DNA of 64,000 nt from Heterohyrax brucei (GCA_028571685.1 CM053142.1:70767296-70831295); one strand, 5' to 3'. Counted from the stretch's first letter, positions 13,010 to 25,735 are shown. Numbers and translations: made by a program. The notes: generated by a model from the letters alone, not told the origin.

Positions 13010-13345
13010 GGAAATGATACTACTTTCTAAAGCTAGTTCCTGAGAAGCCTTGTGGTTTCCACTTTGGTCTCCTCCAATATTGACCTGTCATGTAGTAAGT
13101 TCAGCTACCTTGTTGGAGAGGTTCGGAGACCATGTGAAAGGATGAGAAGCCAAATTGTCCTAGTGTTCTAGTCAAGGCTTCAGATGGTTTCAGTCCTCAC
13201 TGCCATCAAACTGCTTGAGGTACCCCATGTGAGACCACTCACTTCAGCTTAGTCAACCTACAGAACCATGAGAAATAATAAAATGCTTATTGTTTTAAAC
13301 TGTGAATTTTGGAGTGGTTTTGGTGTACAGCAATTTGCCACCCAA
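13010..13345 (+). repeat. MLT1/MaLR-like LTR remnant
   Basis: Ends with 'aaataataaaatgcttattg' and 'tttggtgtacagcaattt', phrases typical of old MaLR LTRs. Boundaries uncertain. Confidence 0.45.
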
Positions 13346-13979
13346 AACCAAATGTTACTATAAATTGGGTACTGATTTAACAAAACCCTAAAGTATGCGG
13401 CACTGACTTTCAGGCTAGGTAGTGAGAAAAACTTGGAAGGACTGTCAAGAGACTTAGTAAGAGCTAGAAAGATAAGGAAGGCATTTTAATGGTAGTTGGA
13501 AACATGACGACTTGCGTTTGGCAACGCTTTAGCTTGTGTTAAAACAAACACAAACAAAACCAGACGAAATCAGTTGCCCTTGAGCTGATTCTGACTCATA
13601 TAAAAAGGTATCCAGGTAGAATGTTGAATATACTGACTGGTTTCTTCTAGCTGTGTATGATAAGGTACAGATAGAGATGAACTCAGGAAGAAACTGCTCA
13701 GACTTCTGAGCTACATTTTGTGGGTTTGAAGGTCAAGCTTTCAGTAGAAGATTCTGAAAGCAATGAATGGCCTCAGGGCAAAGATCAGATAAATCTAGGA
13801 CACGTTCACTAAAAATATGGTTTCAGGGTCAAGATTTTTAGGTTGCAGCTGTAAGTCCTTTGTTAAGACCATAGGAAGGCCTCTTGTAGGCTCTCTCATT
13901 TAGGCAAACAGTCCTCTAAAAATCCTAAGGGTGTGTCTCTTAGATCTTTTCTGTTATGTTAGAGGAATTTTAAGAAAAT

Positions 13980-14400
13980 TCAGGGTATTGTTATCCAGCA
14001 TCTTCATGCTCAGGTCCAGGTGATGATGGTGGTGGTTAGCTGCCACTGAGTTGACCCCTGATTCCTGGGAGCCCCTTGCACAGTGAAACAGAACACTACC
14101 AGCTGCATGTTACCCTTGTGGTCACGTGGATAATAGATTGTTGGGATGCCTGCTGTTTTTATTGGCTGATTTTCTGAAGTAGATCTGAAGGTCCTTCTTT
14201 CTAGTCTCTTAGTTTGAAAGCTCGGCTGAAAGTTGTTTAGGATCAAAGCAACACACAAGCCTCCACTGACAAATGAGTGGTGGCTGTGCACGAGTTATGT
14301 GGGCTGGGAATTGAACCTGTGTCTCCGGCATGGAAAGCAAGAATTCTATGACTGAACCATCGCTGGCCCTGTCAGTCCAAGGTAGAGGAGGGATCATCTT
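13980..14400 (-). repeat. Second tRNA-derived SINE family (Afrotheria), antisense
   Basis: Includes 'caagcctccactgacaaatg' and 'gaattgaacctgtgtctccg'. The sense copy near 38,840-39,120 shares the same order on the other strand. Family name not certain. Confidence 0.5.
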
Positions 14401-14760
14401 GAAGGGATTTGTCAGCATGGCTTTTGTCTAATGGAATGCCTTTTAAATTGACAGAGAAGAAGCCTGCACCATTTTAGAAATAATTATACTACCTTGGACT
14501 GAAAGAAACAGAGCAAGTTTGAAGTGCAAAGAGGTCTTTTGAGTCCTCAGTGTTTTATAGGCATGAAGCAGGCAGAAAAAGCTAGTCATCTGCCATCATG
14601 GACCATTTCTTGTAGAAAAGGAAGGATGGTTCCTCCTTAGAGCTTAGATCATAGAAGATAGAGGCAAAAGCCATGGAGGACCACTCCCAGCGGGGCAGAG
14701 CTAACCCCTAACTGAGGAATTGGTGACATGCGTCTGGCTGAATTTCAGGATTACTGTAAG

Positions 14761-14925
14761 GAAACCCTGGCAACATAGTGGCTAAGTGCTGCACCTCCTA
14801 ACAAAAGTTTGCAGTTCAGATCCTCCAGGCAGGAGCTCCCTGGAAACTCTTTTGGAGCAGTTTTACTCTGCCCTGTGGGATTGCTATGAGTTGGAATTGA
14901 CTCACTGGCATTGGTTTTGGGGGGG
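14761..14925 (+). repeat. AfroSINE
   Basis: Sense copy from 'aaccctggcaacatagtggc' to 'actcactggcattggttttg'. Confidence 0.88.
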
Positions 14926-15204
14926 GTAATACAGGTAATGCTGTGAACCTCCTATTCTCCCAATTTTTTGAATGGAAGTATTTATTGCTCTTATTCTACC
15001 TTGTCTCACCATTGTCTGCTGAGTTTGTGTGATGGGCAGATGTCTTTTTAGTTCAAATATTTTTGGTTTGAGAACTGTACCTGAGGGACTGCACTTGAGG
15101 AACTTCACCCAAGGAGCCTTATTCACAACTGATTTAGATGCTGACATTGTGAACTCAGTCATATTGGAATGTGACTTTTGGGAGGGAGGCTACCTGTATT
15201 TTGC

Positions 15205-16469
15205 ATGAAGTCTGACAAGTTTTCGAACTTGCCACCATGTGCTTACATTGGCAGCACTGTGCTAACAACTCAGTAAGGTTTCAGAACCTTGCTGTATCAG
15301 TGTCTTATGACTGTATTTGTGTCTATGTGTAGTGGTATCTTGCCTAGTGGTATTCATTATTGTTGTTGCATGATTTTGTGTGCCATTGCAAGAATGTCAG
15401 AGCTTGAATTAGAGCAACAAACAAGCGTTAGATTTCTTGTTAAACTTGGCAAGAGTGGAAGTGAAATCAGGGACATGTCAGCCCAAGTTTATGGGGATAA
15501 TGCCATGAAGAAAATGGCAGTGTCCAAATGGATTAAATGTTTTTCTGAGGGGACAGAAAGTGTTACTGATGAAGAGAGGTCAGGGCGGCCAGTAATCAGC
15601 AAAAGTGACAGAAACGTTGCAAGACTTTGTCAAACTGTGTGTTGAAATTGTCAGCTGACTGTGAGAAACATAGCAGGCATTGATAGAGAAACAGGGAAAT
15701 CTTAACTGAAAATCTTGGCATGGTCCTGATGAACTAAAGCAAAGGAGAGTCACAATTTGCCATGACCTTTTAGAGACGCAAGATGATGTTTTGGGCCATG
15801 TTATCATTGGTGATGAAGCAGGTTTACCACTACAACCCTGAAACAGGCATCAAGGTGAGCAGTGGAAATCAGCCAATTCGCCACGACCCAAAAATTCTGT
15901 CAGTCCAAATCAAGAGTCAAAACGATGTTGCAAACTTTTTCGATATCAGAGGGATTGTTCATTATGAATTTGTACCAGCTGGACAAACAGTTAACCAAGT
16001 TTACTATTTGAAAGTGCTGAAAGTGCTGAAAGGCCTGCATAAAAAGATGAAAACCACCTGAACTTTTTGCCAACGACTCATGGCTCTTGCATTGTGGCAA
16101 TGCACCACTAGCTCACATGGCACTGTCTGTGAGGGAGTTTTTAGCCAGTTAACGAATAACTGTATTGGAGCACTTTCCTGACTCACTTGATCTGACCCCC
16201 AATGACTTTTTTCTTTACCTGAAGATAAAGGAAACATTCAAAGGAAGACATTTTGATAACATTCAGGACATCAGGATAATACAACGACAGCTCTGACAGC
16301 CATTCCAAAAAAAGAGTTCCAAAATTGCTTTGAAGGGTGGACTAGGTGCTGGCATAGGTGCATAACTTCTCAAGGGGAATACTTTGAAGGTGACTGTAGT
16401 GATATTCAGCAATGAGGTATGTAGCACTTTTTCTAGAATGGGTTGTGAACTTAATTAGCAGACTTCGTG
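15205..16469 (+). mobile_element. Mariner DNA transposon, inactive, nearly full length
   Basis: Terminal repeats gaagtctgacaag (left) and inverted cttaattagcagacttc (right), about 1.27 kb apart. Transposase start at 15,394: MSELELEQQTSVRFLVKLGK, then [18 protein letters not shown] and EERSGRP, the paired helix-turn-helix part. Frameshifts follow. The catalytic second Asp (HDNAPAH in active relatives) reads as Gly (CGNAPLAH) and the first DETW motif is altered, so it is dead. Confidence 0.9.
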
Positions 16470-16509
16470 TGTGTGTGCGCGCACATGTGTGTGTGTGTGT
16501 GTGTGTGTG
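16467..16509 (+). repeat. (GT)n microsatellite
   Basis: gt repeats interrupted by gcgcgcacat, abutting the right end of the mariner. Confidence 0.95.
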
Positions 16510-17170
16510 AGGTGCAATTTTGTGGCCATATGGTGGACTGTAGCAGACTGTGCTTCCAAAAATGGCCATAGTGTCTCCAACCACATGCTTGTCCATAAAG
16601 TGATCTCACCACTCCTTGCTCAAGAGGTGAAGCCTGCTGCCCTTTCTCTTGAATCTGAGCTGAACGTGTGGTACATTCGACCAATTCAGTGTGATACAAA
16701 TGGTACGACAGGACTTTTGGGGCTCATTCATAAGGAGCCTTGCAGCTTCTGCCTTAGTTTCTTGCAACTTTTGTTCTTAGGAGCTCTGAAATGCCATGTA
16801 ACAAGTGCAGCTGCCCTACTGGAGAGACAATAAGAAGATGCCCTTTCATGACAGGAAGACTCCATTGAGAGGTCAAACTGTCGCTGCAGCCCAAGTAGAA
16901 CCTTCAGATGATTCCAGTCCCATTTGCCATCTGGCTGCAATTTTGAGACAAACTAGACAATCAAGGAAACGACCACAAGATGGCAGTGTTGCAAAGCAAA
17001 CTGTTAATTGGGCCACCTCTCGTGACTTGGCCTGGGTTCACCTCCCAGTGGAAAGTGTCTCCCAGCTGGAGACCTTACAGAGGCTGCTGCGCAGGGGACC
17101 ATTACCTGGAAGGGAAAGAGGGCAAGGGAATTCCTGGAGGAGGGCTGAATGGAAGAAAGGGCTTGTATAT
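16510..17170. other. Unresolved repeat-like segment
   Basis: Overlapping open frames on both strands but no domain I recognise. Phrases such as 'gactgtgcttccaaaaatgg' and 'acaagatggcagtgttgcaa' suggest an LTR or LINE remnant. Confidence 0.3.
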
Positions 17171-17174
17171 CCTT

Positions 17175-17905
17175 TTTTTTTTCTTTTTAAATCAGGGAGA
17201 GTTTTAAACAAAATTGTACTTTAAGAGGAAGTTTACAATTCAAATAGATTTGTCGTACAAACACACACACATTATTATGTGATCTTAGTTGCTCTCCCTA
17301 AAAACATGACAGCACACCTCTCCCCTCCACCCTGTATTTCCCATGTCCATTCAACCAGCTCCTGTCCCCCTCTGCCTTCTCATCAGCCTCTAAACAAGAG
17401 CGGCCCATTTAATCTCATGTGTCTGTTTGAGCGAAGAGGCATACTCTTCACCAATGTCATTGTATGTCTTATACTCCAGACTGATCTTTGTCTGAAGGTT
17501 GGCTTCAGGAATGGTTTCTGAGCTAACAGAAAGTTTGGGGGCCATGTCTTCTGGGGACCCTTCAGTCTGTTAGATCATCAGGTAAATCTTTTTACTAGAA
17601 TTTGAGTTCTGCTCCTCACTTTGCTCCGTCAGGGACTTTTTGTTGTGTTTCCTGCCAGGGCAGTCATTGGTAGTAGCCGGGCACCATCTAGTTCTTTGGG
17701 TCTCATGCTGATGTAGTCTCTGGTTTATGTGGACCTTTCTGCCTTTTGGGCTCATATTTTCCTTATGTCTTTTGTGTTCTTCATTCTCTTTTGCTCCAGG
17801 TGAATAGGAAATGCTTGCATAGTTTGATGATGCCACACAACAGCAAGGTGGAGTGTCTCTGGGTCTACGAGGGACAGCAGTAATTTGGAGTCTTTTATAA
17901 GGCTG
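17175..17905 (-). repeat. L1 3' UTR, antisense
   Basis: Begins with a T-rich stretch (antisense A tail) and carries the lineage phrases 'gtttcctgccagggcagtca' and 'ccttttgggctcatattttc'. Confidence 0.7.
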
Positions 17906-17919
17906 AACTTGCCTTATCT

Positions 17920-18087
17920 GTAAACCAAAAAAACCCAATCCATCGCTGTTTGTTGATTCCAACTCATGGTGGCCCTATAGGAAAGAGGAGGACTGCCCCA
18001 TAGAATTTCTAAGGAGAGCGTGGTACATTCAAATGCCAGCCTTTTGGTTAGCAGCCATAGCTTTTAACCACTACATCACCAGGGTTT
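17920..18087 (-). repeat. AfroSINE
   Basis: Antisense copy ending 'aaccactacatcaccagggt'. Confidence 0.9.
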
Positions 18088-18109
18088 CTGCCTTATCTAT
18101 AAGGTGATA

Positions 18110-18290
18110 GAAATGGTTTAGTGCTCTACCCTAAAAGCTGTAGAATTATAACCCACCTAGAGATGCCTCAGAAGAAAGGACTGGTAGTCTGCTTCTGAAG
18201 GGTTACAGCCTTGAAAACGCTATGGATCACGGTTCTATTTTGCAAGAAGGAGAACTGACTCAAAGGTAACTGCCTTGGTTTTGATCTCAC
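18110..18290 (+). repeat. Degraded AfroSINE, longer subfamily
   Basis: Recognisable by 'ggtagtctgcttctgaaggg' and a worn tail. Confidence 0.55.
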
Positions 18291-19510
18291 CTGTGACTAT
18301 GGGATAGGTGCAATTGCAAGGGGGCATGCAAAGCAGATCGGTTCTAAATGGCTAAAATATATTCTTCCTTTGGGGTACTTTTAAAGCACTCAGTTGTGTC
18401 AAAATTTGAGTTTGGTACCTGAGGGCTTTGGGCTAAAGGTCCTAGGCTGCTGCCAACAAGTAAACAGTCTAGAAGTAAACACAGAAGGGACCATTTGGGG
18501 CTCATTTGTGTGACAGGATCTAAGTCCAGCTTCTTGGCACTTGGCATAGGAGCTGTGGCTTTAGAGGGAAGGTCTTTGTGGCATACCTGGAAGGCTGGAC
18601 CACAGGCCCTGTGCCTTGTGCTTTGCCCAAGATTTCTGTTCCCATGAATGACAAAGAGGTGGGTCTACAATGATCCCGTGAACTACAGACAGTTGTCTGT
18701 GGTGAGGCTGTGCGCAACTCTTCTTCCTGCATTAGATTTCCAACTGGAAAAAACCCTAAGAATGTCTGAAATAAAAATTCCTGTCAGTCCAACAGGGCTG
18801 TGACTTAGACTCACATTTCACTTATATAAAACAAAGAAACACAGTATTTCTTGTACATTAAAAGTGTACACTGACTCTAAGAAAAGGAAACAAAACTAAA
18901 CAATCAGCTAACCATTCCCAGGGTTTGGGACATAATTCTGACCTTAGGTAAGATTGAGGTATCATATTCTGTTATCTTCTAACTTTCCATGATTATTTCA
19001 TTCCTCATCTTATCTGTTTTCTTTGATCTATTTTATTTTATTTATAAGACTTTATAATCCAGCAGCAGCTCTCATTTTGTTTAACCGTTATTCCTGCCTG
19101 GTGGCATTCTTTCATTACTGTACATCTGCTAAGCTGTCAGAATAGGAGCAAATACAAGGGAAGCACATTGTTCAAAACTTTTTGCAGAACATCGACACTG
19201 ATGGCTTACAATAATTCTTGGTATCCAAGGCATGAAGCTAGCATATGGTACATGTGTACTGTCTCTTCTGTGCTAAGTACTCATTCTCTGAAGCCTTAGT
19301 TTGTGTCTAGCCTTGTTTTAGTGGTTCCCCGTCCTCATTCCAATCTAGACTAGGATGCGTAATCACTCTGGGAACTTACGAATGGCCGATACAGGGCTGC
19401 CATTTAGTGTAAATTATGCTCTTTAATGGACTTGGGGGAAAAAATGAGTTCTTGGTGCAGAGTATTTTAGCTTTCCCCAAGTGGTAAGACTTGAAGTATA
19501 CAGTTTTTGT
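18290..19510. other. No gene recognised
   Basis: Two overlapping minus-strand frames (18344-18547, 18520-18732) show no domain and may be remnants of an unidentified repeat or processed sequence. The remainder is AT-rich and featureless to me. Confidence 0.35.
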
Positions 19511-20585
19511 TGTTTTTAAATTGTGCTTTCAGTGAAAGTTCACAGTTCAAGTTCATTTCTCGTACACAAGTTTATGCACATGTTTTTATGTGACACTAGT
19601 TGCAATCCTGGTAACATGACAACACACTCCCCCTTTCCACTCCGGGTCAGCACACAGACTCTTTCCACGCCAGGTTTCCCTAGGTCTGTCCAACCAGTTC
19701 CTGGCCCTTCCTGCCATCTCGTCCTGCCTCCAGACAGGAGCTGTTTGGTCTCACATATCTGCTTAAATTAAGATGCACACTCTTTACAGGTGTTCTATGC
19801 CAGTCTAGTCTTTGTCTGAAGAAGAGACTTCAGTAATCTAAAAGTTCAGTTCCAGGTTAACGGTGTCTGGGGGTCATGGCTTCTAGGGTTCTTCCAGTCT
19901 TAATCAGACTGTTGACATTTAGTCTGGCCTTTTTTACATGACTCTGAGTTCTGCTCCACTCTTTTCTCCTGCTCTGTTGAGGACTCTGCTGTGTTGTTTC
20001 CTGCCAGGGCAGTCACTGGTGATAGCTGGGTACTGTCCAGCTCTTCTAGTGTCAGGCTGATGGAGTCTCTGGTTTCTGTGGCCCTTTTGTCTCTTGGGCT
20101 AATATTTTTGTGTGTGTTTTTGTTTCTCTTCATTCTCCTTTGCTTCAAGTGGGTTGAGACCAACTGATGTATCTTAGATGGCTGTTCACAGGCTTGTAAA
20201 CCCAGACACCACCCACCGAAGTGGGGTGCAGTACACCTTCTTAACAAACTGTTATACCAGTTGAAACCCTTGCGGTGTCGTGGTTAAGTGCTACGTCTGC
20301 TGACTAAAAGATCAGCAGTTCAAATCCACCAGGTACTCCTTGGAAACTCCATGGGGCAGTTCTACTCTGTGCTATGGGGTCGCTATGAGTCAGAATCAAC
20401 TTGATGGCAGTAGTTTGGTTTAGTTTTGGTACACAAGTTGACCTAGATGGCCCCAAAATCATAGTTCCCAGACTCCAGTCCCTGCTACCCTGTCCCTTGA
20501 AGTGTTTGGTTGTGTTCAGGAAATCTCTTAGCTTTTAGTCTATTTGTGTTGACTTCCCCTTTATTGTGTGTTGTCCTTTTGAATA
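19510..20585 (-). repeat. L1 3' UTR, antisense, with nested AfroSINE
   Basis: Starts with the antisense A tail ('gttgtttttaaattgtgctt'). Interrupted at 20262-20430 by a sense AfroSINE flanked by agttga on both sides, a likely target-site duplication. Confidence 0.75.
20262..20430 (+). repeat. AfroSINE with target-site duplication
   Basis: 'aacccttgcggtgtcgtggt' to 'gatggcagtagtttggttta', nested in the antisense L1. Confidence 0.9.
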
Positions 20586-20849
20586 GTGGAGTGTGAAGGC
20601 CTCTATAAATTCCTTGCATTTAAATATCTTCCCAGTAAAATCACACACAGGTGAGAGGAGATAGGAAAACTGGAAACCTCATCAATTCCTTTAATGAGCA
20701 TACCTTTCAGTAAACAGTGTGACAAACTTCAAACAGGTAATAAAGTATAAAAGACCCAGAAGATGAACTACATCCTAGGAAACTGAGATAAGTCATTCAT
20801 AGAATTGTGTAAACTTCCTCAGAGTTGTTTTTCAGGAGAAATCAGTTGA

Positions 20850-21880
20850 AATCTGATCTGGTTTCTGTGGCCCTTTGGTCTCTTGGGCTAATATTTTCCT
20901 TGTGTCTTTGGTTTTCTTCATTCTCCTTTGCTCCAAGTGGGTTGAGATGAATTGCTGCCTCTTAGATAGTTGTTCACAAGCTTTTAAACCCTAGATACCA
21001 CTCACCAAAGTGGGATGCAGTACATTTTCTTGATAAACTTTGTTATACCAGTTGACCTAGATGTACCCCAGATCATGGTCCCCAGACTCTGGTCCCTGCT
21101 ACTCTGTTGCTTGAAGTCGGGGAAATGCACAGGAAGTCTAAATTTGGCCAGAGGGCTACAGTCAGGACCAGGGACTTGAATCCAGGAAGCAAGGAGGCTC
21201 TACCAACTCATCAGAAGTCCTGCTACAAATCTCAGACGCCTTCACTGTGGGAACCATCCTGGGCACACTTCATTAGTGGGATCCCGCCTTCCCCTTCTGC
21301 TGTATAGTGAATAAATCAGAATTCTCCTTTCTGCCTCAAAGCCTTTAAAAAACCAGACACACCTTTTACTGAGTGAACTGGAGGCTAGCATCGCTGAAAG
21401 ACACTCTCCATCTCCACCTGTAGGTTTTTTTTCCTTTCTTTCTAATAAACCTTGCTGTGTAGATTCTCTGTGCCTTTCCTGTTCATTCTCCATCAGTGAG
21501 AGGCAATAACCACAAGTCAATCTGTCACCAACAAGTCCCTTCACCTAAGATGATTCTTGTCTACAACATAGTGAGTAAACTCCATTCTCCCTACCTCCCC
21601 GCCTTTATAAACATCAAAGACAATTCTCTTCTGTGTTTAAATCTTTTCTTGAGTTCTGAACAATAGTAGTCTCATACAATACTTGTCCTTTTGCTATTGA
21701 CTAACTGCACTCAGCAGAATGCCTTCCAGATTCATTCATGTTGTTAGATGTTTCGTGAATTTATCATTAGTCTTTATTATTGTGTACTGTTCCACCATAT
21801 GTATGTATTGTAATCTTTTAAATCCATTTATCCATTAATGAGCACCTAAGAATACAGTTTTAAGAAGTAGAATATACTTA
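20850..21880 (-). repeat. Second antisense L1 fragment, split by an LTR
   Basis: Repeats part of the preceding L1 ('ctggtttctgtggccctttg' at 20,862, also near 20,068), so it is a separate insertion or duplication. Interrupted by the LTR at 21119-21533 and resumes with 'cccttcacctaagatgattc'. Confidence 0.7.
21119..21533 (+). mobile_element. Solo LTR in L1 with AGTC target duplication
   Basis: 415 bp between AGTC copies (21115-21118 and 21534-21537). Ends ACCAACA; AATAAA lies in the right third. The first base reads G where T is expected. L1 homology stops and restarts exactly at the borders. Confidence 0.65.
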
Positions 21881-21949
21881 AAGCCCATTTTTCCAGGCAT
21901 ATTTTTTTCGTGAGAAATAGGAACAATTACAATAATCTTGCTACTTATT

Positions 21950-22450
21950 TCTTGACACTCTAGCCCACTTCTGCCACTTGTTACTGTCCTAAACAAAATC
22001 AGTTTGTTTACATCCTGTTTTCAAAAGGTGCCATTGGCTTCCCATTACCTCTAAGATCGCTAAGACAAAATTTCAACTTCTTTTAAGACCCTTGATAAAT
22101 CAGTAACAACCATATCTTTAGTCTCACTTTTTATCACGCCTGTATACACTGCTGGGAAACTCTTGTGGCATGATGGTGAGGTGCTGCAGCTGTTAGCCAA
22201 GAGCGGCAGTTCAAATCCACCAGATGCTCCTTGGAAACTCTGTGGGGCAGTTATACTCTGTCCTGTGGGGTCTCCATGAAACAGCATCGCTCAACAGCAC
22301 TGGGTTTGGTTTCTTGGTTTTATATGCACTGTTGATGTTTTTTCAGTATTCAACCTAGTCTAACTCTCTTGCTCTGGCAAAAATTAGGAGCTGCTTCTAC
22401 TTCTTGTTCTAGGCCTTACCCGTGTTTATTCATCCCAATAAGACAAAAAA
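21950..22450 (-). repeat. LINE2 (L2), antisense, split by AfroSINE
   Basis: 'ccattggcttcccattacct' is the standard antisense L2 3' phrase. An AfroSINE at 22155-22310 divides it. Confidence 0.65.
22155..22310 (+). repeat. AfroSINE
   Basis: 'ggaaactcttgtggcatgat' to 'caacagcactgggtttggtt'. Confidence 0.85.
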
Positions 22451-22945
22451 GTTAGAGCATCAAGAATCAGAAACCAACAAGATAATTCTACTTGTTTCTT
22501 TCCTGTCAAATCCAATGCTAGTTGTATTTGGTTATTATACTGCTTCTAGTTCATTGCCTAAAGGTGAGATTCTCCATTTGTCCAAACAGATTTGGGTTCC
22601 AAGCTGATGCTGTGCCTGCGTCTTTGGGTATACAGAAGACGGATAGCAGGTGTCTTGTAGAAGAGTGCTTTTCGGGATGACTGGTTCCAGGTTTTCAGAG
22701 TGGCAGTTCTCTGATTCTCTTTTTTTTCCTAAAGCTTGTTGTCTATTTATTGTTTGTTATGATGTGAGATATGAATTTTAGTTTACAATTACACCACAAA
22801 TGCTAATCACTTTGCTAAAGTTCATAGGCAGATTCAGGATGCAGTGAAATGTTACACTGAAATACATGAAATGAAAAGGACTATACAGAGAACTGCCATT
22901 GATTTTGTGACTAGAAACGCCATCACAATTTCCGGGATAATTCAG

Positions 22946-23536
22946 ATGATCCAGTCTTCCAGGGCAAATTAAAACTGTCAGGATTAGTTTATAGAATTGA
23001 CTTTTTTACTGGCCTTTCTCCACTTTTCCCTGAAAGTTCCTGCCTTGCTTTACCTGGAGTAGAAAGTCATACTTGAAGTAACAGGAACCACTGAGAAATA
23101 CCTCTGCAGCTTCCCTATTCAGCTTCTTTAGGTACATTAAATAAGTGGAGATGCTGAATAAAAGAGCCAGAAAAGTTGGGTGCTCCGGTGGAGGGGGCCA
23201 ATGAAAGTGCCAGTGGGGAACCCCTGCCTGAGCTGACAACTGAGAATTTCCTGGATCTCAGATCAGATGCGGCCTGCTCCAGGATGGGTGCCACTCCCAA
23301 TTGCTCTCAGTGTTCCCCTAACCCTATGCCCAGCACATAGCTTCTCCTGTGAAACTCCCCATGTTCCCCTGACCAATTCAGGCAGCTTGGAGAACAGACA
23401 TGCTGTCTTTCCCCCTTATTTTTCTGCTGGCAAACATGGTTAATAATGATGCCTTTGATCACTCACCCAATAACCTGTCTCAGGATTTGGCTTTTGGGGG
23501 CAGGTAACAAGAATTTAAAGCCTTTGTCCTATAACA
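22946..23536 (+). mobile_element. ERV1-class solo LTR, older copy
   Basis: About 590 bp, alignable by eye end to end with the LTR at 26589-27200 (shared 'gagaatttcctggatctcag' / 'gagagtttcctggacttcag' and 'atcactcacccaataacctg' / 'atcactcacccaaatacctg'). Left border approximate. Confidence 0.65.
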
Positions 23537-23699
23537 CTGCCAAAATGTTGACATTGTCCCAACTCTTCTTCATCATTGGAGTAAATTTTTATGATTTGTA
23601 TATTTTTTCAAATGGGCATATGTATTAAAATATATCTGTAAGTTTATATGTAATATTTCCAACCCCCAAGACAAATAAAACTGGATTTATAAAGATACT

Positions 23700-24275
23700 G
23701 ATTGTTGTTGTCGTTAGGTGCTGTCAAGTCGGTTCCGACTCATGGTGACCCTAGGAACAACAGAATGAAACACTGCCCGGTCTTGCGCCATGTCCACAAT
23801 TGTTTTCATGCTTAAGCCAGTTGTTGCGGCTGCTGTGTTGATCCATCTCGTTGACTGTCTTCATCTTTTTCACTGACCCTCTACTCTGTCAACCACGATG
23901 TCCTTCACCAGGGACTGATCTTTCCTGACAACATGTCCAAAATATGTAAGATGCAGTTTTGCCATCTTTGCTTCCAAGGAGCACCCTGGTTGTACTTCTT
24001 CCAGAGCAGATCTGTTTGTTCTTTTGGTGGTCCATGGTGCATTCAACATTCTTCTCCAGCTCCACAATTCAAAGGCATCAATACTTCTTCTCTCTTCCTT
24101 TGTTTGTAGCCCAGCTTTTGCATGCATATAATGTGATTGAAAATACCATGGCTTAGGTCAGGTGTGTTTTAGTCTTCAAGGTGATATCCTTACTTTTGAA
24201 TAGGTCCTTTGCAGCAGATTTCCCCAGTGCAATGTGTCTTTTGATTTCTTGATTGCTGCTTCCAAGGGCATTGAT
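23700..24275 (-). repeat. RTE/BovB LINE, 3' end, antisense
   Basis: Minus-strand frame ending near 23,870 includes RRSIDAFELWSWRRMLNAPW and LTYFGHVVRKDQ, the conserved C-terminal tail of RTE/BovB reverse transcriptases. Truncated at the 5' end, as most copies are. Confidence 0.8.
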
Positions 24276-24639
24276 ACTAATAATAAAAGACAATAATATT
24301 GAAAAATAAAAAGAAAATGCAATGTTCAGTTTACATCAGAATGACTTATGACAGAGACATCAGAATGGAACTCCACTGTAAATTGGAGACTGTGAGTATT
24401 ATGAGTAGAAAACAGCTAACACTGCTTTTGTCAGCTCTGGTCAACAGTCAACAGGGAGGTCAAGGAAAATGATGAGTGAGAAGAATCCATTGGATTTAGC
24501 AGCAACAGGCATTGCTGACTCAGCCCCTCGTAGTCAGCATCATAATACAGATTTCAGCGGGTTGAGGAGTCAAAAAAGTGATGTGGAGAAGAGAATCAAG
24601 GTTGTAGACATAATAGTTCCAAATATTTGTTGGTAGTTT

Positions 24640-24729
24640 GAGGGAGATCCTTTTTCATAGGATTTCAAGAAAGTTATTTAACCACCTTGAAATCCAGTTT
24701 CCTAGTCCATAAAATGTCAATAATGGTAT
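24640..24729 (+). repeat. MIR fragment
   Basis: 'tccagtttcctagtccataa' fits the MIR core; truncated by the LTR that follows. Confidence 0.45.
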
Positions 24730-25127
24730 TGAGAGAGGAAAACTTTGAAAAGTTACAATTTAAACTGGGATGACAGAGGCTTCTCACAGAGCTCAAGGAT
24801 GACCACCCTGCAGAAACCACCCTTTGGTGACACAACCCTTAGGAATTTGTGAAAACTTCACTTCCTAGAAACAAGAGACTAACGCTTACTTCTGCTTATG
24901 TAAACCTGCTAATGCCAACAAGGAGACTGTATGGAAACTCCTTTGTCTGTACTCTGTATGAAACTGAGGAAAAGAACAAAGAAACTAGAGGACCTCGATC
25001 ATCATTTTGGGATGGGGGTTCCTTGAGGCTCTGCGGGCATGGGAATAAAAGCCTCTTCCTCTTTTAAACAAAGTGGTGTTTGAGGTGTTTTCTGCTCTGC
25101 AGCCAAACTTATCTTTTTCCTACAACA
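24730..25127 (+). mobile_element. Solo LTR with GTAT target duplication
   Basis: 398 bp from TGAGAGAGG to CTACAACA between GTAT copies (24726-24729 and 25128-25131). AATAAAAG near 25,043. No retroviral genes alongside. Confidence 0.75.
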
Positions 25128-25554
25128 GTATCTCTTTGGCCAGTTTCCCAACATTGTTTCGCATAAGATGGTTTATTTCAAAGTGTTTTTAAGAAATTCT
25201 ATAGATCTTAGTAAAATGTGTTTTCCCATTACAGTGAATAAAATGCAAACCTTCAAAACAAACCTACACAGTGAAGAAAAAATTATAGTGAGGGTGATGC
25301 ATATATGGCACAGATGTTTTACCCATTCTTCTGACATGAACAGTGCTTAAAGTTTCTGCTCTAGTGAAACTGAGTGGATGCTATTTTAAAGCAAATCTCT
25401 CTAAAGTATAAATAGCTCAAGCATACTAAATCACTGAAGAGGGAGAAGCACTTTTAAAAGCAGTTTAATTAAAAATAAGGATCTGGAGTAAGAGAGTTAT
25501 AATTATTAATTTTTTTGTGGAGTATCTCAGTAGTCTGGAGAAGGACTTCATGTT

Positions 25555-25735
25555 TGGTAGAGAGTCCGTGAAAAAGAGGAAGAGCCTCACCAAGATAGAC
25601 ACAGTGGCTGCAACAACGGGCTTAACCTAACATGATGTGGGCGTCATGCAGGACCAGGCAGTGCTTGCCCTGTGGTGCATAGGGTGGGTATGTGTTAGAA
25701 TTGACTCAATAGCACCTAAAACAACAACATACCCA
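25555..25735 (+). repeat. RTE/BovB LINE 3' tail
   Basis: Ends 'attgactcaatagcacctaa' plus an aac-rich tail, the usual RTE 3' end here. Confidence 0.65.

Noticed and set aside
15289-15645. A live transposase or host gene derived from mariner
   Set aside because: The frame stops after the DNA-binding part, later frames are shifted and catalytic residues are changed.
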